Assembly: GCA_016874235.1 (NCBI GenBank)
Contig: VGUJ01000009.1
Coordinates: forward strand, 1 to 64,000
DNA: 64,000 nucleotides
From: Gammaproteobacteria bacterium
Lineage (GTDB): Bacteria > Pseudomonadota > Gammaproteobacteria > Steroidobacterales > Steroidobacteraceae
Direction of reading: 5' to 3'
Part shown: piece by piece, positions 1 to 11,342 of the stretch
Numbering within the stretch: the first letter of the stretch is position 1
Layout of the letters: every line of letters starts with the position of its first letter
Translations under genes and position numbers: made by a program
The notes under the pieces: model-generated
Seen by the model: only the letters and a program-made list of their open reading frames with translations
The model's database searches: none
Told to the model about the DNA's origin: nothing

Positions 1-866
1 ATGGCGGCCGCCCAAAGAATAGCCCCGAATATCCGTAAGCCCGCCTCACCGGCCGCAGCCTCAAAAGCTTGCGCCGCAGGATTGGCGCTACCACCCGACA
101 GATTGATCGCCGCGCCTCCATGAACCACGCCTAGCACTGCGAGAAACAATACGAAACGCATCACGCCCGTTACGGCGATGCCCGTTAGGGCGGCACGACT
201 GACCGCCGATAAGTGTTCGGGCCCGACCATTCCTTTGTCGAGCAACCGATGCGCGCCGGCGTACGTGATGTAGCCGCCGACGGTGCCCCCGACGATGGTG
301 GTGATCGTCGCGAAGTCGACTCGATCGGGGAATACCGTCTGACGCAGGGCCTCACCGATCGGTGGCGAAGAAATGACGGCAACATAGATCGTCAAGGCAA
401 TCATGACGACCCCCGCAATAATGATTACGCGATCAAAAGCGATTCCTGCGCGTCGAGAAAGAAAGATACCGATCGCGAGCAACGCGCTCACGGCCCCACC
501 CCATTTGGCGTCGAGCCCGACGAGCGCATTCAGACCAAGACCCGTACCGCCGATATTGCCGATGTTGAAAAACAATCCGCCGATCACGACGAGCGCCGTC
601 AGCAGGTAGCCCGCGCCGGGAATCGCGGCATTGGCGAGCTCCGATGCGCGCATCCGCGTCAACGTGACGATGCGCCAGATGTTCACCTGTACGACGAAGT
701 CGATGAGGATCGACACGACAATGGCGAAGGCGAAGGCCGCCCCCAGCGCACTCGTGAAGGTCGCCGTCTGGGTGATAAAGCCCGGACCGATCGCCGAAGT
801 CGCCATCAAAAAAATGGCTGCCGTCAGCGAGGCGCGACGCGATTTCACAAACTCCGCCCCTGTCAT
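1..866 (-). CDS. NRAMP-fold transporter, YcsG-like branch (partial, C-terminus beyond left edge)
   Basis: The minus strand is open from an ATG at 866 to the window edge, giving 288 codons of a very hydrophobic protein with many predicted membrane helices. Its first helix reads ATSAIGPGFITQTATFTSAL, the NRAMP/MntH fold signature region, but the metal-binding DPGN of true Mn/Fe transporters is replaced by TQTA. This matches the NRAMP-related branch that includes Bacillus YcsG, whose genes often sit beside 5-oxoprolinase (PxpABC) genes; the substrate is therefore unclear and may not be a metal. The start lies just downstream of the groEL terminator, so the gene probably has its own promoter. The C-terminus and any linked genes are outside the window. 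Confidence 0.8.
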   Translation of the reverse strand, partial: MTGAEFVKSRRASLTAAIFLMATSAIGPGFITQTATFTSALGAAFAFAIVVSILIDFVVQVNIWRIVTLTRMRASELANAAIPGAGYLLTALVVIGGLFFNIGNIGGTGLGLNALVGLDAKWGGAVSALLAIGIFLSRRAGIAFDRVIIIAGVVMIALTIYVAVISSPPIGEALRQTVFPDRVDFATITTIVGGTVGGYITYAGAHRLLDKGMVGPEHLSAVSRAALTGIAVTGVMRFVLFLAVLGVVHGGAAINLSGGSANPAAQAFEAAAGEAGLRIFGAILWAAA

Positions 867-910
867 ACCGCAGCACGATACCCGATGGCGCGCATTCGGC
901 CACGAGCCCG

Positions 911-946
911 TAAAGAAAAAGCCCCGCCGGTTTCCCGACGGGGCTT
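911..946 (-). terminator. Rho-independent terminator after groEL
   Basis: On the minus strand a GC-rich stem (arms AAGCCCCG and CGGGGCTT) closes a loop and is followed by a T-rich tail (TTTTTCTTT). It lies about 55 bases past the groEL stop and before the NRAMP-like gene, so it should end the groESL transcript. Confidence 0.85.
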
Positions 947-1000
947 CCCGTTCGACGAACGAACAGGCCGGTGACGCGCGCGCCGCCGGCCCGCCGGTCT

Positions 1001-2668
<1,668 letters not shown>

Positions 2669-2674
2669 TTAGGC

Positions 2675-2968
2675 TTACTTGCCTTCGATGATGGCCATGA
2701 TGTCTTCCTCGCGCATGACGAGGAGATCTTCGCCATCGACCTTCACTTCGGTACCGCTGTACTTGCCGAAGAGGATCTTGTCGCCGACCTTCACGTCGAG
2801 CGCACGGACCGAGCCGTCTTCGAGAATCTTGCCCTTACCGATGGCGATGACCTTGCCCTGCGAGGGCTTCTCGGCGGCCGAGTCGGGGATGACGATACCG
2901 CCTGGGGAGGTGCGTTCCTCCTCCAGGCGCTTCACGATCACGCGGTCATGAAGCGGACGAATTTTCAT
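2675..2968 (-). CDS. groES: Co-chaperonin GroES (10 kDa)
   Basis: The 97-residue protein is the GroEL lid. It starts [20 protein letters not shown], carries the mobile-loop segment [12 protein letters not shown] that docks on GroEL, and ends with the usual [14 protein letters not shown] strand. It is the first gene of the groES-groEL operon. The leader upstream of the start contains a CIRCE-like inverted repeat and a strong sigma70-type promoter, so HrcA repression and heat induction are expected. Length and sequence are ordinary for the family. Confidence 0.99.
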   Translation of the reverse strand: MKIRPLHDRVIVKRLEEERTSPGGIVIPDSAAEKPSQGKVIAIGKGKILEDGSVRALDVKVGDKILFGKYSGTEVKVDGEDLLVMREEDIMAIIEGK

Positions 2969-3015
2969 GTTTCGCTCCTAAATACGACGGTTGACTGAAA
3001 GGATACCGGGAGGTG

Positions 3016-3042
3016 TTAGCACTCCCCCCTTTAGGCTGCTAA
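3016..3042 (-). promoter_or_regulatory. CIRCE-like HrcA operator
   Basis: The plus strand reads TTAGCACTC, nine bases, then GGCTGCTAA. The CIRCE consensus is TTAGCACTC-N9-GAGTGCTAA, so the left arm is perfect and the right arm matches at seven of nine positions. It begins inside the -10 box of the groES promoter and covers the expected start of transcription, the usual position for HrcA repression. No hrcA gene lies in the window. Confidence 0.8.
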
Positions 3043-3069
3043 TGATAGCGACGGAAAGTTCCATTTCAA
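3042..3069 (-). promoter_or_regulatory. groESL promoter
   Basis: On the minus strand TTGAAA (3069-3064) and TATCAT (3047-3042) are separated by 16 bases, each one mismatch from the sigma70 consensus. The -35 lies inside CTTGAAA, which also matches the sigma32 -35 element, but no clear CCCCAT-type sigma32 -10 follows at the right distance. The CIRCE dyad overlaps the -10. Confidence 0.75.
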
Positions 3070-3139
3070 GGGCAGACCCGGCTATCCTGTTTTGCTTCGT
3101 GCAGACGGGCATTTGGACCCTCGAAACTCCGTTAAGCCA

Positions 3140-4993
3140 ATGAAATTTAAGAATTTATTACTGTCCGGGCTCGTTCTTTTTTCGAGTTTTTTCGCTGGAT
3201 CGACCATTGCCCAGCTCGGGGAATCCGAGTTTCTTCCTCCCGATCAGGCCTTTCGGGTCGAAGTGGTCGCCCAAGGCGCCGACATGGTCCGGGTCGATTT
3301 TCTGGTGACTCCCGGCTATTACCTTTATCGACATCGGTTCAACTTCAGTCTCGATTCGGCCGCAGGCACGCCCAGCGCTACGCTCGGCTCGCCGGACATT
3401 CCGCAAGGCGACTGGAAGGAAGACGAGTTCTTCGGGCGCCAGCAGGTGTTCCACGAAGGGGTCAGCGTCTCGATCCCCGTGTCGCGCGCACCGGGTGGCG
3501 CCGTGGAGCTGCCGATCGTTGTCGGCCTCCAGGGCTGTGCGGAGAAAGGCCTCTGCTACCCGCCCGAAAAACGTCGCTTCAAGGTGTCGCTCCCGGCGAC
3601 CGACTCCGCAGCAAATACCAACGCCCTCGATCGCTCGGTCGACCGCACCTCGTCTGCATCGGGGGGAGCGCAATCTCGCGGTACTCAGGGGTTTGTGTCG
3701 GAGCAGGACCGTCTCGCGGAGCTCATCCGCACGGGAAATCTCTCACTCGTGCTCGCAACGTTCTTCGGGCTCGGTCTGCTGCTCGCCTTCACGCCCTGCG
3801 TACTGCCGATGGTACCGATTCTCTCCGGCATCATCGCCGGACAAGGTAGTGGCGTCACCACGGGCCGCGCGTTCGCGCTGTCGCTCTCTTATGTGCTCGG
3901 CATGGCGGTGATGAACACCCTCGCCGGTGTCGCCGCAGCGGCTGCCGGACAGCAGATCCAGGCGCTTTTCCAGCAACCCTGGATCATTGTTCTCTTTTCT
4001 TTGATCTTCGTCGCCCTCGCCTTGTCGATGTTCGGACTCTTCACCATCCAGATGCCTGCATCACTCCAAACTCGATTAAGTGACGTCAGCAATCGACAAC
4101 GGGCCGGCACCTTCGGCGGAGTCGCCGTGATGGGCGCCTTGTCGGCGTTGATCGTTTCCGCGTGCGTCGCGCCGCCTCTTTTTGCTGCGCTCGCCGTGAT
4201 CGCGCAAACCGGCGATATGGTGCGCGGGGGCAGCGCTCTCTTCGTGATGTCACTCGGCATGGGCGTGCCGCTGCTCGTCATCGGTACGTCCGCCGGTCGT
4301 CTGCTGCCCAAAGCGGGCGGTTGGATGGATACCGTCAAAAAATTCTTCGGTGTGCTGATGCTTGCCGTAGCCGCCTGGATGTTGAGTCGCCTCGTCGAAG
4401 ATCGCTGGTCCTTGTTACTGTGGGCTGTGCCTGCAGCCATCGGCGCCGGGTTACTGTTCAGTGAGGTGAAGACGCGCTCGGTCACAGGCTGGATCATGCG
4501 CGGCCTTGGCGCAGTTCTCGGACTCTACGCGCTCGCCTTGATCGCCGGCGTTTTCTTAGGGGGTCGCGATCCGCTCGCACCGATCCCACAACTTGCCAAG
4601 CCGCAAAAAACCCTGGAGTTCACCGTGATCAAGACGGTGGACGATCTCGATCGCGCAATCGCCGCAGCGGCAGCCGGCGGTCGTCCGGCGATGCTCGATT
4701 TCTATGCAGACTGGTGCGTGTCCTGCAAAGAAATGGAACGCTACACCTTCACCGATGCCGCAGTACAAGCTTCGCTCGCGAACGCCGTATTGCTCAAAGC
4801 CGACGTCACCGCGAACGACGAAGCCGATCAAGCCTTGCTCCGTCGCTTCGAAATCTTTGGTCCGCCGACCATCGCGTTCTGGGGATCTGACGGCGTCGAG
4901 CGAAAAAACTATCGCGTCGTCGGCTTCATGAAGGCCGATGAGTTCGCACGCGTCGCGGCCGAAGCGACCAGCGGCACCGACACGATCAAGTAA
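3140..4993 (+). CDS. dsbD: Thiol:disulfide interchange protein DsbD
   Basis: The 617-residue inner-membrane reductase moves electrons from cytosolic thioredoxin to periplasmic DsbC/DsbG-type and cytochrome-maturation partners. Three redox modules are visible: a signal peptide (about 1-25) and periplasmic alpha domain with C133 and C139 (GCAEKGLCYPP); a multi-helix beta domain with the cysteines in FTPCVLPMVP and VSACVAPPLF; and a C-terminal thioredoxin domain with WCVSC (C526, C529). The start at 3140 gives a clean signal peptide; an in-frame upstream start at 3092 would add 16 charged residues and is rejected. A TlpA-like gene follows 20 bases downstream, a likely electron acceptor. Confidence 0.97.
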   Translation: MKFKNLLLSGLVLFSSFFAGSTIAQLGESEFLPPDQAFRVEVVAQGADMVRVDFLVTPGYYLYRHRFNFSLDSAAGTPSATLGSPDIPQGDWKEDEFFGRQQVFHEGVSVSIPVSRAPGGAVELPIVVGLQGCAEKGLCYPPEKRRFKVSLPATDSAANTNALDRSVDRTSSASGGAQSRGTQGFVSEQDRLAELIRTGNLSLVLATFFGLGLLLAFTPCVLPMVPILSGIIAGQGSGVTTGRAFALSLSYVLGMAVMNTLAGVAAAAAGQQIQALFQQPWIIVLFSLIFVALALSMFGLFTIQMPASLQTRLSDVSNRQRAGTFGGVAVMGALSALIVSACVAPPLFAALAVIAQTGDMVRGGSALFVMSLGMGVPLLVIGTSAGRLLPKAGGWMDTVKKFFGVLMLAVAAWMLSRLVEDRWSLLLWAVPAAIGAGLLFSEVKTRSVTGWIMRGLGAVLGLYALALIAGVFLGGRDPLAPIPQLAKPQKTLEFTVIKTVDDLDRAIAAAAAGGRPAMLDFYADWCVSCKEMERYTFTDAAVQASLANAVLLKADVTANDEADQALLRRFEIFGPPTIAFWGSDGVERKNYRVVGFMKADEFARVAAEATSGTDTIK

Positions 4994-5013
4994 TTCATCA
5001 GGCCCCTAGACTC

Positions 5014-5706
5014 ATGAAAAAATCAACGACTCTGGTCATTGTCGTCGCCGTTGTTGCCGGTGCCATCGCCTTCGTCGCGATACGTAGTTTTCTCGGTCCC
5101 AAGGCCCCCGCGCCAAACTCGACGGAAATCGCTCCCATGCCGGGCGCATCAACCGAGTCGACCGATGCGCCGGCCTCCGTCGCCCGCGCGATCCCCGAAG
5201 TGCTTCCCGACTTCTCGCTCGCCACACTGGAGGGACCGCCTCGCGCGCTGTCGAGTTTCCAGCAACCGTCTCTGATCGTGAATTTTTGGGCGACGTGGTG
5301 TGCGCCGTGTCGTCGAGAAATTCCCTTGCTGCGTCAGCTGCGCGCCGAGCGCGCGGATCGCGGCGTCGAAGTCGTCGGCGTCGCCGTCGATTTTCGCGAA
5401 GATGTCATCAAGTACGCCAAAGAAATCGGCCTCGATTATCCGTTGCTGATCGGCGAAGAAGACGGTGTGGCTGCGGCGGATCTCTTCGGCATCAGCACCG
5501 CGTTTCCCTTCACGATTTTCTCTGACGGCGAACGCCGTATCGTAGCCGTGAAGATCGGCGAGCTGCATGGCGATGAAGCGAATTTCATTCTTGATCAGGT
5601 GGAACGCATCAACGCCGGCAAGCTTCACGTCGAGCAGGCTCGAGTCATGATTCGGGACGAAATCAAGCGACTCGACGCCCTGAGGGCGGAGAAATCTCCA
5701 AGCTGA
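5014..5706 (+). CDS. TlpA/ResA-type membrane-anchored thioredoxin-like protein
   Basis: The 230-residue protein has an N-terminal anchor (about residues 5-27), a Pro/Ser-rich linker, and a periplasmic AhpC/TSA-thioredoxin domain with FWATWCAPCRREIP (C96, C99). The family reduces disulfides in the periplasm, typically of apocytochrome c or other enzymes, using electrons from DsbD/CcdA. Its position 20 bases after dsbD supports that pairing. The C-terminal 35 residues are rich in charged helix-formers and extend beyond the core fold. The exact client cannot be read from the sequence. Confidence 0.88.
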   Translation: MKKSTTLVIVVAVVAGAIAFVAIRSFLGPKAPAPNSTEIAPMPGASTESTDAPASVARAIPEVLPDFSLATLEGPPRALSSFQQPSLIVNFWATWCAPCRREIPLLRQLRAERADRGVEVVGVAVDFREDVIKYAKEIGLDYPLLIGEEDGVAAADLFGISTAFPFTIFSDGERRIVAVKIGELHGDEANFILDQVERINAGKLHVEQARVMIRDEIKRLDALRAEKSPS

Positions 5707-5745
5707 CGACAAACTAGGGTACATTTTCTGCCCCACGGAGGTCCC

Positions 5746-6207
5746 ATGGACATTCGCAAGGTCAAAAAACTCATCGAGCTGCTCGAAGAATCGGGCATCG
5801 CCGAAATCGAAATCAAGGAAGGCGAAGAGTCGGTGCGCATCAGTCGCATGTCGACCGGTGCAATCGTCGCTCAGCCTGCGATGTTCGCTCCGCCTCCGAT
5901 GCCTGCGCCCGTCGCGTCAGCGGTTGCCGCGGCGCCCGCAGTGGTGCCCTCGGCACCCGTAGCAAGCGCCGCTGATCATGTCGTGCAAGCGCCCATGGTC
6001 GGTACGTACTATTCGGCGCCGGCTCCCGGTGCGAAACCATTCGTGCAGATCGGTGATGAAGTCAAAGTGGGCCAGGTGCTCTGCATCATCGAGGCCATGA
6101 AGATGATGAATCAGATCGAGTCCGATCGCGCCGGCAAGATCACCTCCGTACTCGTTCAGAGCGGAGATCCGGTCGAATTCGGTCAGCCGCTGTTCTCGAT
6201 CCAGTAA
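5746..6207 (+). CDS. accB: Biotin carboxyl carrier protein of acetyl-CoA carboxylase
   Basis: The 153-residue carrier holds the biotin that accepts CO2 from AccC and hands it to the carboxyltransferase, the first committed step of fatty-acid synthesis. The N-terminus ([16 protein letters not shown]) is the usual AccB helix, followed by an Ala/Pro-rich linker (about residues 45-80) and the biotinyl domain with EAMKMMNQ, biotinylated at K119. A ribosome site (CGGAGG) precedes the ATG. accC follows after 14 bases. Confidence 0.98.
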   Translation: MDIRKVKKLIELLEESGIAEIEIKEGEESVRISRMSTGAIVAQPAMFAPPPMPAPVASAVAAAPAVVPSAPVASAADHVVQAPMVGTYYSAPAPGAKPFVQIGDEVKVGQVLCIIEAMKMMNQIESDRAGKITSVLVQSGDPVEFGQPLFSIQ

Positions 6208-6221
6208 TCGCTCGCTTCGCC

Positions 6222-7565
6222 GTGATCGACAAGATCGTCATCGCAAATCGAGGTGAAATCGCGCTGCGCATACTGCGGGCCTGTCGCGAACTCGGCATCA
6301 AGACAGTCGCCGTACACTCGACGGCCGATGCCAATCTGAAGCATGTGTTGCTCGCCGACGAGTCGGTGTGCATCGGCCCTCCGGCATCGGGCAAAAGTTA
6401 CCTCAACATGCCCTCGATCATCGCAGCGGCCGAACTCACGGATGCGGCAGCGATTCACCCGGGCTACGGGTTTCTCTCCGAGAACGCGGACTTTGCAGAG
6501 CGCGTGGAGCAAAGCGGCTTCACCTTCATCGGCCCCAAGGCCGAAACGATCCGCATGATGGGCGACAAAGTCTCGGCCATTAAAGTCATGAAACAGCATG
6601 GCGTGCCTTGCGTACCGGGCTCAGGCGAGCCGCTGGGGCTCGACAACGATGAGAACCTCAAGATCGCCAAAGATATTGGTTATCCGGTGATCATCAAGGC
6701 CTCGGGTGGTGGTGGCGGACGCGGTATGCGTGTGGTGCACAACCCCGCCGCTCTGATCCACTCCATCAACGTCACCCGATCCGAAGCGCTCGCCGCGTTC
6801 GGAAACGATCAGGTCTACATGGAGAAGTTCCTCGAGAAGCCACGGCACATCGAGTTTCAGATCTTGGCCGACCATCACGGCTACGTCATCCATCTCGGTG
6901 AACGCGACTGCTCGATGCAGCGCCGGCACCAGAAAGTCATCGAAGAAGCCCCTGCGCCGGGCATCACCGACGCGCAACGCCACAAGATGGGTGAGCGCGT
7001 GGTCGAGGCCTGTAAAGCTGTGGGGTATCGCAGTGCGGGTACGCTCGAATTCCTCTACCAGGATGGCGAGTTCTATTTCATCGAGATGAACACGCGTATC
7101 CAGGTCGAGCATCCGGTCACCGAACTCATCACCGGCATCGATCTCGTGAAGGCGCAGTTGCGTATTGCGTCGGGCGAAAAACTGCCTTGGAGGCAATCGG
7201 ACATCGTGCTACGCGGGCACGCTCTTGAGTGCCGCATCAATGCGGAGGATGCGAAAACGTTCATGCCCTCACCGGGGCCGGTAAGATTGTGGCATGCGCC
7301 CGGCGGCCCGGGCATGCGCGTCGACAGTCACATGTACTCGGGCTATGCCGTGCCGCCTCACTACGACTCGCTCATCGCCAAGTTGATCACCTATGGCGAA
7401 GATCGGGAGACCGCCATCGTTCGCATGCGCAATGCACTCGCCGAGATGGTGGTCGAGGGCATCAAGACCAATGCAGCCTTGCACCAAGAGATTTTGGCGC
7501 ACGCTGCCTTCCACCAAGGCGGTCTCGATATTCACTACCTCGAGCGTCGGCTCGGCTTGAAGTGA
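6222..7565 (+). CDS. accC: Biotin carboxylase of acetyl-CoA carboxylase
   Basis: The 447-residue ATP-grasp enzyme carboxylates the biotin on AccB with bicarbonate and ATP. It starts at GTG with the canonical [20 protein letters not shown], has the glycine-rich ATP loop [14 protein letters not shown] near residue 160, and the catalytic stretch [14 protein letters not shown] near residue 289. Length matches the family. The stop is followed closely by prmA, as in E. coli, where accBC also lies upstream of prmA-dusB-fis. Confidence 0.98.
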   Translation: MIDKIVIANRGEIALRILRACRELGIKTVAVHSTADANLKHVLLADESVCIGPPASGKSYLNMPSIIAAAELTDAAAIHPGYGFLSENADFAERVEQSGFTFIGPKAETIRMMGDKVSAIKVMKQHGVPCVPGSGEPLGLDNDENLKIAKDIGYPVIIKASGGGGGRGMRVVHNPAALIHSINVTRSEALAAFGNDQVYMEKFLEKPRHIEFQILADHHGYVIHLGERDCSMQRRHQKVIEEAPAPGITDAQRHKMGERVVEACKAVGYRSAGTLEFLYQDGEFYFIEMNTRIQVEHPVTELITGIDLVKAQLRIASGEKLPWRQSDIVLRGHALECRINAEDAKTFMPSPGPVRLWHAPGGPGMRVDSHMYSGYAVPPHYDSLIAKLITYGEDRETAIVRMRNALAEMVVEGIKTNAALHQEILAHAAFHQGGLDIHYLERRLGLK

Positions 7566-7576
7566 CCCGCGCCCTC

Positions 7577-8479
7577 ATGCGCGCGGTGACGCTCGATCTA
7601 GATGGACTCGACGCCGAGGCAGTCGAAGCGGCCTGCTTCGAGGCGGGCGCCTACGCCGTCGTGCTAACCGATCAGCGCGACGACGCCATCCTCGAGCCGA
7701 AACCCGGCGAGATCCGACTCTGGCCGGCCACGCGTCTGCAAGCGATCTTTCCCGACGACTTTGCCAGTGTCGAAAAACTCGACGTACTCGCTGAGCGTCT
7801 CGGTTGCGAGCGCTCGAGCCTCTCCGTCGAGGACGTCGAAGAGCGCGTTTGGGAGCGCGAGTGGCTCAAAGATTTCAAGCCCATGAGATTCGGTGATCGA
7901 CTCTGGATTTGCCCCTCCCATGCGGAGGTGAACGAGCCCGAAGCCATCGTGGTTCGACTTGATCCCGGTCTGGCATTCGGCACGGGCACGCATCCGACCA
8001 CTCGCCTCTGCCTCGAGTACCTCGATACACGAGCCGCGCGTCGCGCACGTGAAGCGGACCGTATCGTCGATTTCGGTTGCGGCTCGGGCGTGCTCGCCAT
8101 CGCCGCCCTGCGACTGCAGCCGGCCGCGCGGGCGTTCGTACATGACATCGACCCTCAGGCGCTCATCGCGACCGTCGATAACGCGCGAGCGAACGATGTC
8201 GATCAGCGCATCGAGTCATTCGTCGAGGCGGTCGATCTGTCGACACGCCTCAGGCAGCAGGGTGGAGCGGAACTCGTGCTCGCCAACATTCTCTCTGGCC
8301 CGCTCTGCGAGCTCGCACCGCAACTGACCGCCTTACTCGCGCCGGGTGGCGAAATCGTCCTGGCCGGCTTACTCGATGAGCAGGCGGAGGACGTCATCAC
8401 CGCCTATGCCCCCGCGATTTCATTGACGCGTTGGCGCAACCTCGAAGGCTGGAGCTGCCTCTCGGGGCGTCTGGCATGA
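7577..8479 (+). CDS. prmA: Ribosomal protein L11 methyltransferase
   Basis: The 300-residue SAM-dependent enzyme methylates ribosomal protein L11. An N-terminal substrate-recognition domain (MRAVTLDLDGLDAEAVEAAC) precedes a class I methyltransferase fold with VDFGCGSGVLAIAALRL near residue 165 and the NPPY-like ANILSGPL near residue 236. ATG at 7577 is chosen because it places the family N-terminus correctly; an in-frame GTG at 7562 overlapping the accC stop would add five residues. Its stop overlaps the dusB start (ATGA), so the two are probably translationally coupled. Confidence 0.95.
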   Translation: MRAVTLDLDGLDAEAVEAACFEAGAYAVVLTDQRDDAILEPKPGEIRLWPATRLQAIFPDDFASVEKLDVLAERLGCERSSLSVEDVEERVWEREWLKDFKPMRFGDRLWICPSHAEVNEPEAIVVRLDPGLAFGTGTHPTTRLCLEYLDTRAARRAREADRIVDFGCGSGVLAIAALRLQPAARAFVHDIDPQALIATVDNARANDVDQRIESFVEAVDLSTRLRQQGGAELVLANILSGPLCELAPQLTALLAPGGEIVLAGLLDEQAEDVITAYAPAISLTRWRNLEGWSCLSGRLA

Positions 8480-9477
8480 GCGAAGCGTTCCGCATCGGTC
8501 CTTGGCGTATCCCGGCACCCGCCGTGCTTGCGCCCATGGCGGGCGTCACCGATCGACCGTTCCGTATTCTTGCGAGGCAACTCGGCGCGGGGCTCGCCGC
8601 CTCGGAGATGATCACTTCCGATACTCGTCTCTGGAATTCGCGCAAATCGCGGCAACGCATGAATCACGAGGGCGAACCTGAACCTCGAGTGGTGCAGTTA
8701 GCCGGCGCGGATCCCGAGGCGCTCGCCGAAGCGGCGCGCCGCAACGTCGATCTCGGTGCGCAGATCATCGACATCAACATGGGTTGCCCAGCAAAGAAAG
8801 TCTGCAACCGTCTGTGTGGTTCAGCCCTGCTGCAGGACGAGCCGCTCGTCGGTCGCATCCTCGAGTCCGTTGTGTCGGCGGTCCACGCCACCGGTCGCGG
8901 TGTCCCGGTCACCCTGAAAACCCGCACTGGCTGGGACCGAGAACATCGCAACGGCGTCCGCGTCGCGCAGATTGCGGAGGCGAGCGGAATCGCCGCCCTC
9001 GCGATCCATGGTCGAACGCGTGCGGATTTTTATGAGGGCGACGCCGAATACGACACCATCCGTGCGATCCGGACCACAGTTCGCATCCCGGTGTTGGCCA
9101 ATGGCGACATCACGAGCCCCGACAAGGCGCGCGAGGTACTGCAGTACACCGGCACCGCGGGCGTGATGGTAGGTCGCGCCTCCCACGGAACACCTTGGAT
9201 CTTTCGCGATATCAACGGTCTGTTGACGCAAGGCGCTTTGCCCACGCCGCTCTCTCGTGCAGAGCGGCGTGATATAGTTTTGTCGCATTTACAGGCTATC
9301 TACGCCTTTCACGGCGAAGAGTCCGGCCTGCGAATCGCACGCAAACATCTCGGCTGGTACGCAAAACTGCTCGACTCGGCGCCCGATGCACGGACCCGTC
9401 TCATGGCAAAGGCCTCCACGTCGTCGCAGTTCGCGTGTGCGAACGAGTTGTTCGGCGCGTGGGCGCAAGAACATTGA
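8476..9477 (+). CDS. dusB: tRNA-dihydrouridine synthase B
   Basis: The 333-residue flavoenzyme reduces uridines to dihydrouridine in tRNA. It has the FMN-barrel start APMAGVTDRPFR, the signature INMGCPAKKVCNR with the catalytic cysteine, the KTRTGWD segment, and the GVMVGRASHGTPW phosphate-binding end typical of DusB. It starts within the prmA stop (ATGA) and is followed after 16 bases by fis, the conserved dusB-fis pair of Gammaproteobacteria. Confidence 0.96.
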   Translation: MSEAFRIGPWRIPAPAVLAPMAGVTDRPFRILARQLGAGLAASEMITSDTRLWNSRKSRQRMNHEGEPEPRVVQLAGADPEALAEAARRNVDLGAQIIDINMGCPAKKVCNRLCGSALLQDEPLVGRILESVVSAVHATGRGVPVTLKTRTGWDREHRNGVRVAQIAEASGIAALAIHGRTRADFYEGDAEYDTIRAIRTTVRIPVLANGDITSPDKAREVLQYTGTAGVMVGRASHGTPWIFRDINGLLTQGALPTPLSRAERRDIVLSHLQAIYAFHGEESGLRIARKHLGWYAKLLDSAPDARTRLMAKASTSSQFACANELFGAWAQEH

Positions 9478-9493
9478 TGGTGAGGGGCGAGCG

Positions 9494-9760
9494 ATGTCGG
9501 GTGATGGCAACGACGGAATCAAGCGCGAGCTTCCGCTGCGCGGGCACGCGGAGCGCGCACTCGAAGACTATCTCCGTCACTTGAACGGTCACGCTCCCGC
9601 CGACCTCTACAACTTCGTCATCCGCGAAGTCGAAGAACCTCTGCTTCGTGTCGTGCTGAAGCACGCCGACGGCAACCAGTCTCGTGCCGCCGAAATCCTC
9701 GGCATCAATCGCGCCACCTTGCGTCGCAAACTGCGCGAATTTGGCATCAACCCGGAGTGA
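9494..9760 (+). CDS. fis: DNA-binding protein Fis
   Basis: The 88-residue nucleoid protein bends DNA and, in the family, activates rRNA and other growth-linked promoters. The C-terminal helix-turn-helix [20 protein letters not shown] (about residues 65-84) is almost invariant in Fis, and [14 protein letters not shown] precedes it. It is about ten residues shorter than E. coli Fis at the variable N-terminus. The ATG at 9494 follows a GAGG-type ribosome site, and the gene lies just before purH, so purHD may be read in the same transcript. Confidence 0.96.
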   Translation: MSGDGNDGIKRELPLRGHAERALEDYLRHLNGHAPADLYNFVIREVEEPLLRVVLKHADGNQSRAAEILGINRATLRRKLREFGINPE

Positions 9761-9764
9761 ACCC

Positions 9765-11330
9765 ATGCCCGTCGTCCTGCGTCGCGCCCTGATCTCGGTT
9801 TCGGACAAAACCGGCGTCATCGAACTTGCCAAGGCGCTCGCCGCGCGCGACATCGAGATTCTCTCGACGGGCGGCACGGCACGACTACTCGCCGAACAAG
9901 GCATCACCGTCAAAGAAGTCTCGCAGCACACAGGTTTTCCCGAAATCATGGATGGTCGCGTCAAGACGCTGCACCCGCGCATCCACGGCGGTTTGCTCGG
10001 TCGACGAGGCGTCGACGAGAGCGTGATGTCGCTTCACAACATCGAGCGTATCGATCTGCTCGTCGTCAATCTTTACCCTTTTGCTGAAACGGTTGCTCGA
10101 CCGGCCTGCACCTATTCCGAAGCGATCGAAAACATCGACATCGGCGGACCGGCGATGGTGCGAGCGGCATCAAAGAATCACGATGCGGTCACGGTGCTGG
10201 TCGATCCGGCGGATTACGCGACCGTACTCTCGGAACTCGATGCTCACGATGGCGCGACGTCGCCGGCCTTGCGCGCCTGGCTCGCCGCCAAGGCTTTTGC
10301 GCACACCGCGCGCTACGACACCATGGTCGCCAACTACCTGCAATCGAGACACCCGGCGCCCGGCGCCGCGTTTCCTCAATCGTTACCGCTCGTCTACGAA
10401 AAAGCACAAGACCTGCGCTACGGCGAAAATCCGCATCAGCAGGCCGCGTTTTATCGCGACGTCACGCCGCGAGGGCCGTCGGTATCGAGCGCTCGCATGC
10501 TGCAAGGAAAGGAACTCTCCTTCAACAATATCGCCGATGCCGACACCGCCATCGAATGCGTCCGCCAGTTCACGACGCCGGCTTGCGTGATCGTCAAACA
10601 CGCGAACCCGTGCGGGGTTGCGACCGCCGCCGATGCGCTTGCCGCCTACGAGCTTGCCTATCGCACCGATCCGACATCGGCGTTCGGCGGCATCATCGCC
10701 TTCAATCGCCCTGTCGATGCGAAGATCGCCAAAGCGATCCTCGATCGACAATTTGTCGAGGCGCTCGCCGCGCCGCGCGTACTTCCTGAAGCGCAGACGG
10801 TGCTCGCCAGCAAACCCAACGTTCGCGTACTCGAACTTGGTGACCTGCCTTCCGACCACGGCGCCGAACTCGACTATCGCAGTGTCTCGGGCGGTCTACT
10901 TGTTCAAACTCGTGACCTCGGCATGGTGACGCGCGATCAGCTGCGCGTCGTCAGCCAGCGCAAGCCAAGCGATAAGGAACTCGACGATCTGCTCTTTGCT
11001 TGGCAGGTCTGCAAGTTCGTGAAATCCAATGCCATCGTCTATGCGCGTGATCGCTCGACGGTCGGTATCGGCGCTGGACAAATGAGTCGGGTGTACTCGA
11101 GCCGCGTCGCCGCAATGAAAGCGGCCGACGAAAAACTGGAAGTACGCGGATCCGTGATGGCCTCCGACGCCTTCTTTCCGTTCCGCGACGGACTCGATGT
11201 CGCAGCGACTTACGGAATCGCCGCCGTCATCCAGCCGGGCGGCAGCATGCGCGATGCCGAAGTCATCGTTGCAGCGGACGAGCATGGCATGGCGATGGTC
11301 TTTACGGGCATGCGCCATTTCCGGCACTGA
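9765..11330 (+). CDS. purH: Bifunctional AICAR formyltransferase / IMP cyclohydrolase
   Basis: The 521-residue enzyme performs the last two steps of IMP synthesis. The N-terminal IMP cyclohydrolase (MGS-like) domain begins [20 protein letters not shown] and contains [20 protein letters not shown]. The C-terminal formyltransferase has [15 protein letters not shown], the catalytic KHANPCG and the end TGMRHFRH. The ATG at 9765 lies four bases after the fis stop. purD follows after 12 bases, the usual purHD pair. Confidence 0.98.
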   Translation: MPVVLRRALISVSDKTGVIELAKALAARDIEILSTGGTARLLAEQGITVKEVSQHTGFPEIMDGRVKTLHPRIHGGLLGRRGVDESVMSLHNIERIDLLVVNLYPFAETVARPACTYSEAIENIDIGGPAMVRAASKNHDAVTVLVDPADYATVLSELDAHDGATSPALRAWLAAKAFAHTARYDTMVANYLQSRHPAPGAAFPQSLPLVYEKAQDLRYGENPHQQAAFYRDVTPRGPSVSSARMLQGKELSFNNIADADTAIECVRQFTTPACVIVKHANPCGVATAADALAAYELAYRTDPTSAFGGIIAFNRPVDAKIAKAILDRQFVEALAAPRVLPEAQTVLASKPNVRVLELGDLPSDHGAELDYRSVSGGLLVQTRDLGMVTRDQLRVVSQRKPSDKELDDLLFAWQVCKFVKSNAIVYARDRSTVGIGAGQMSRVYSSRVAAMKAADEKLEVRGSVMASDAFFPFRDGLDVAATYGIAAVIQPGGSMRDAEVIVAADEHGMAMVFTGMRHFRH

Positions 11331-11342
11331 CCGCAAACACCC

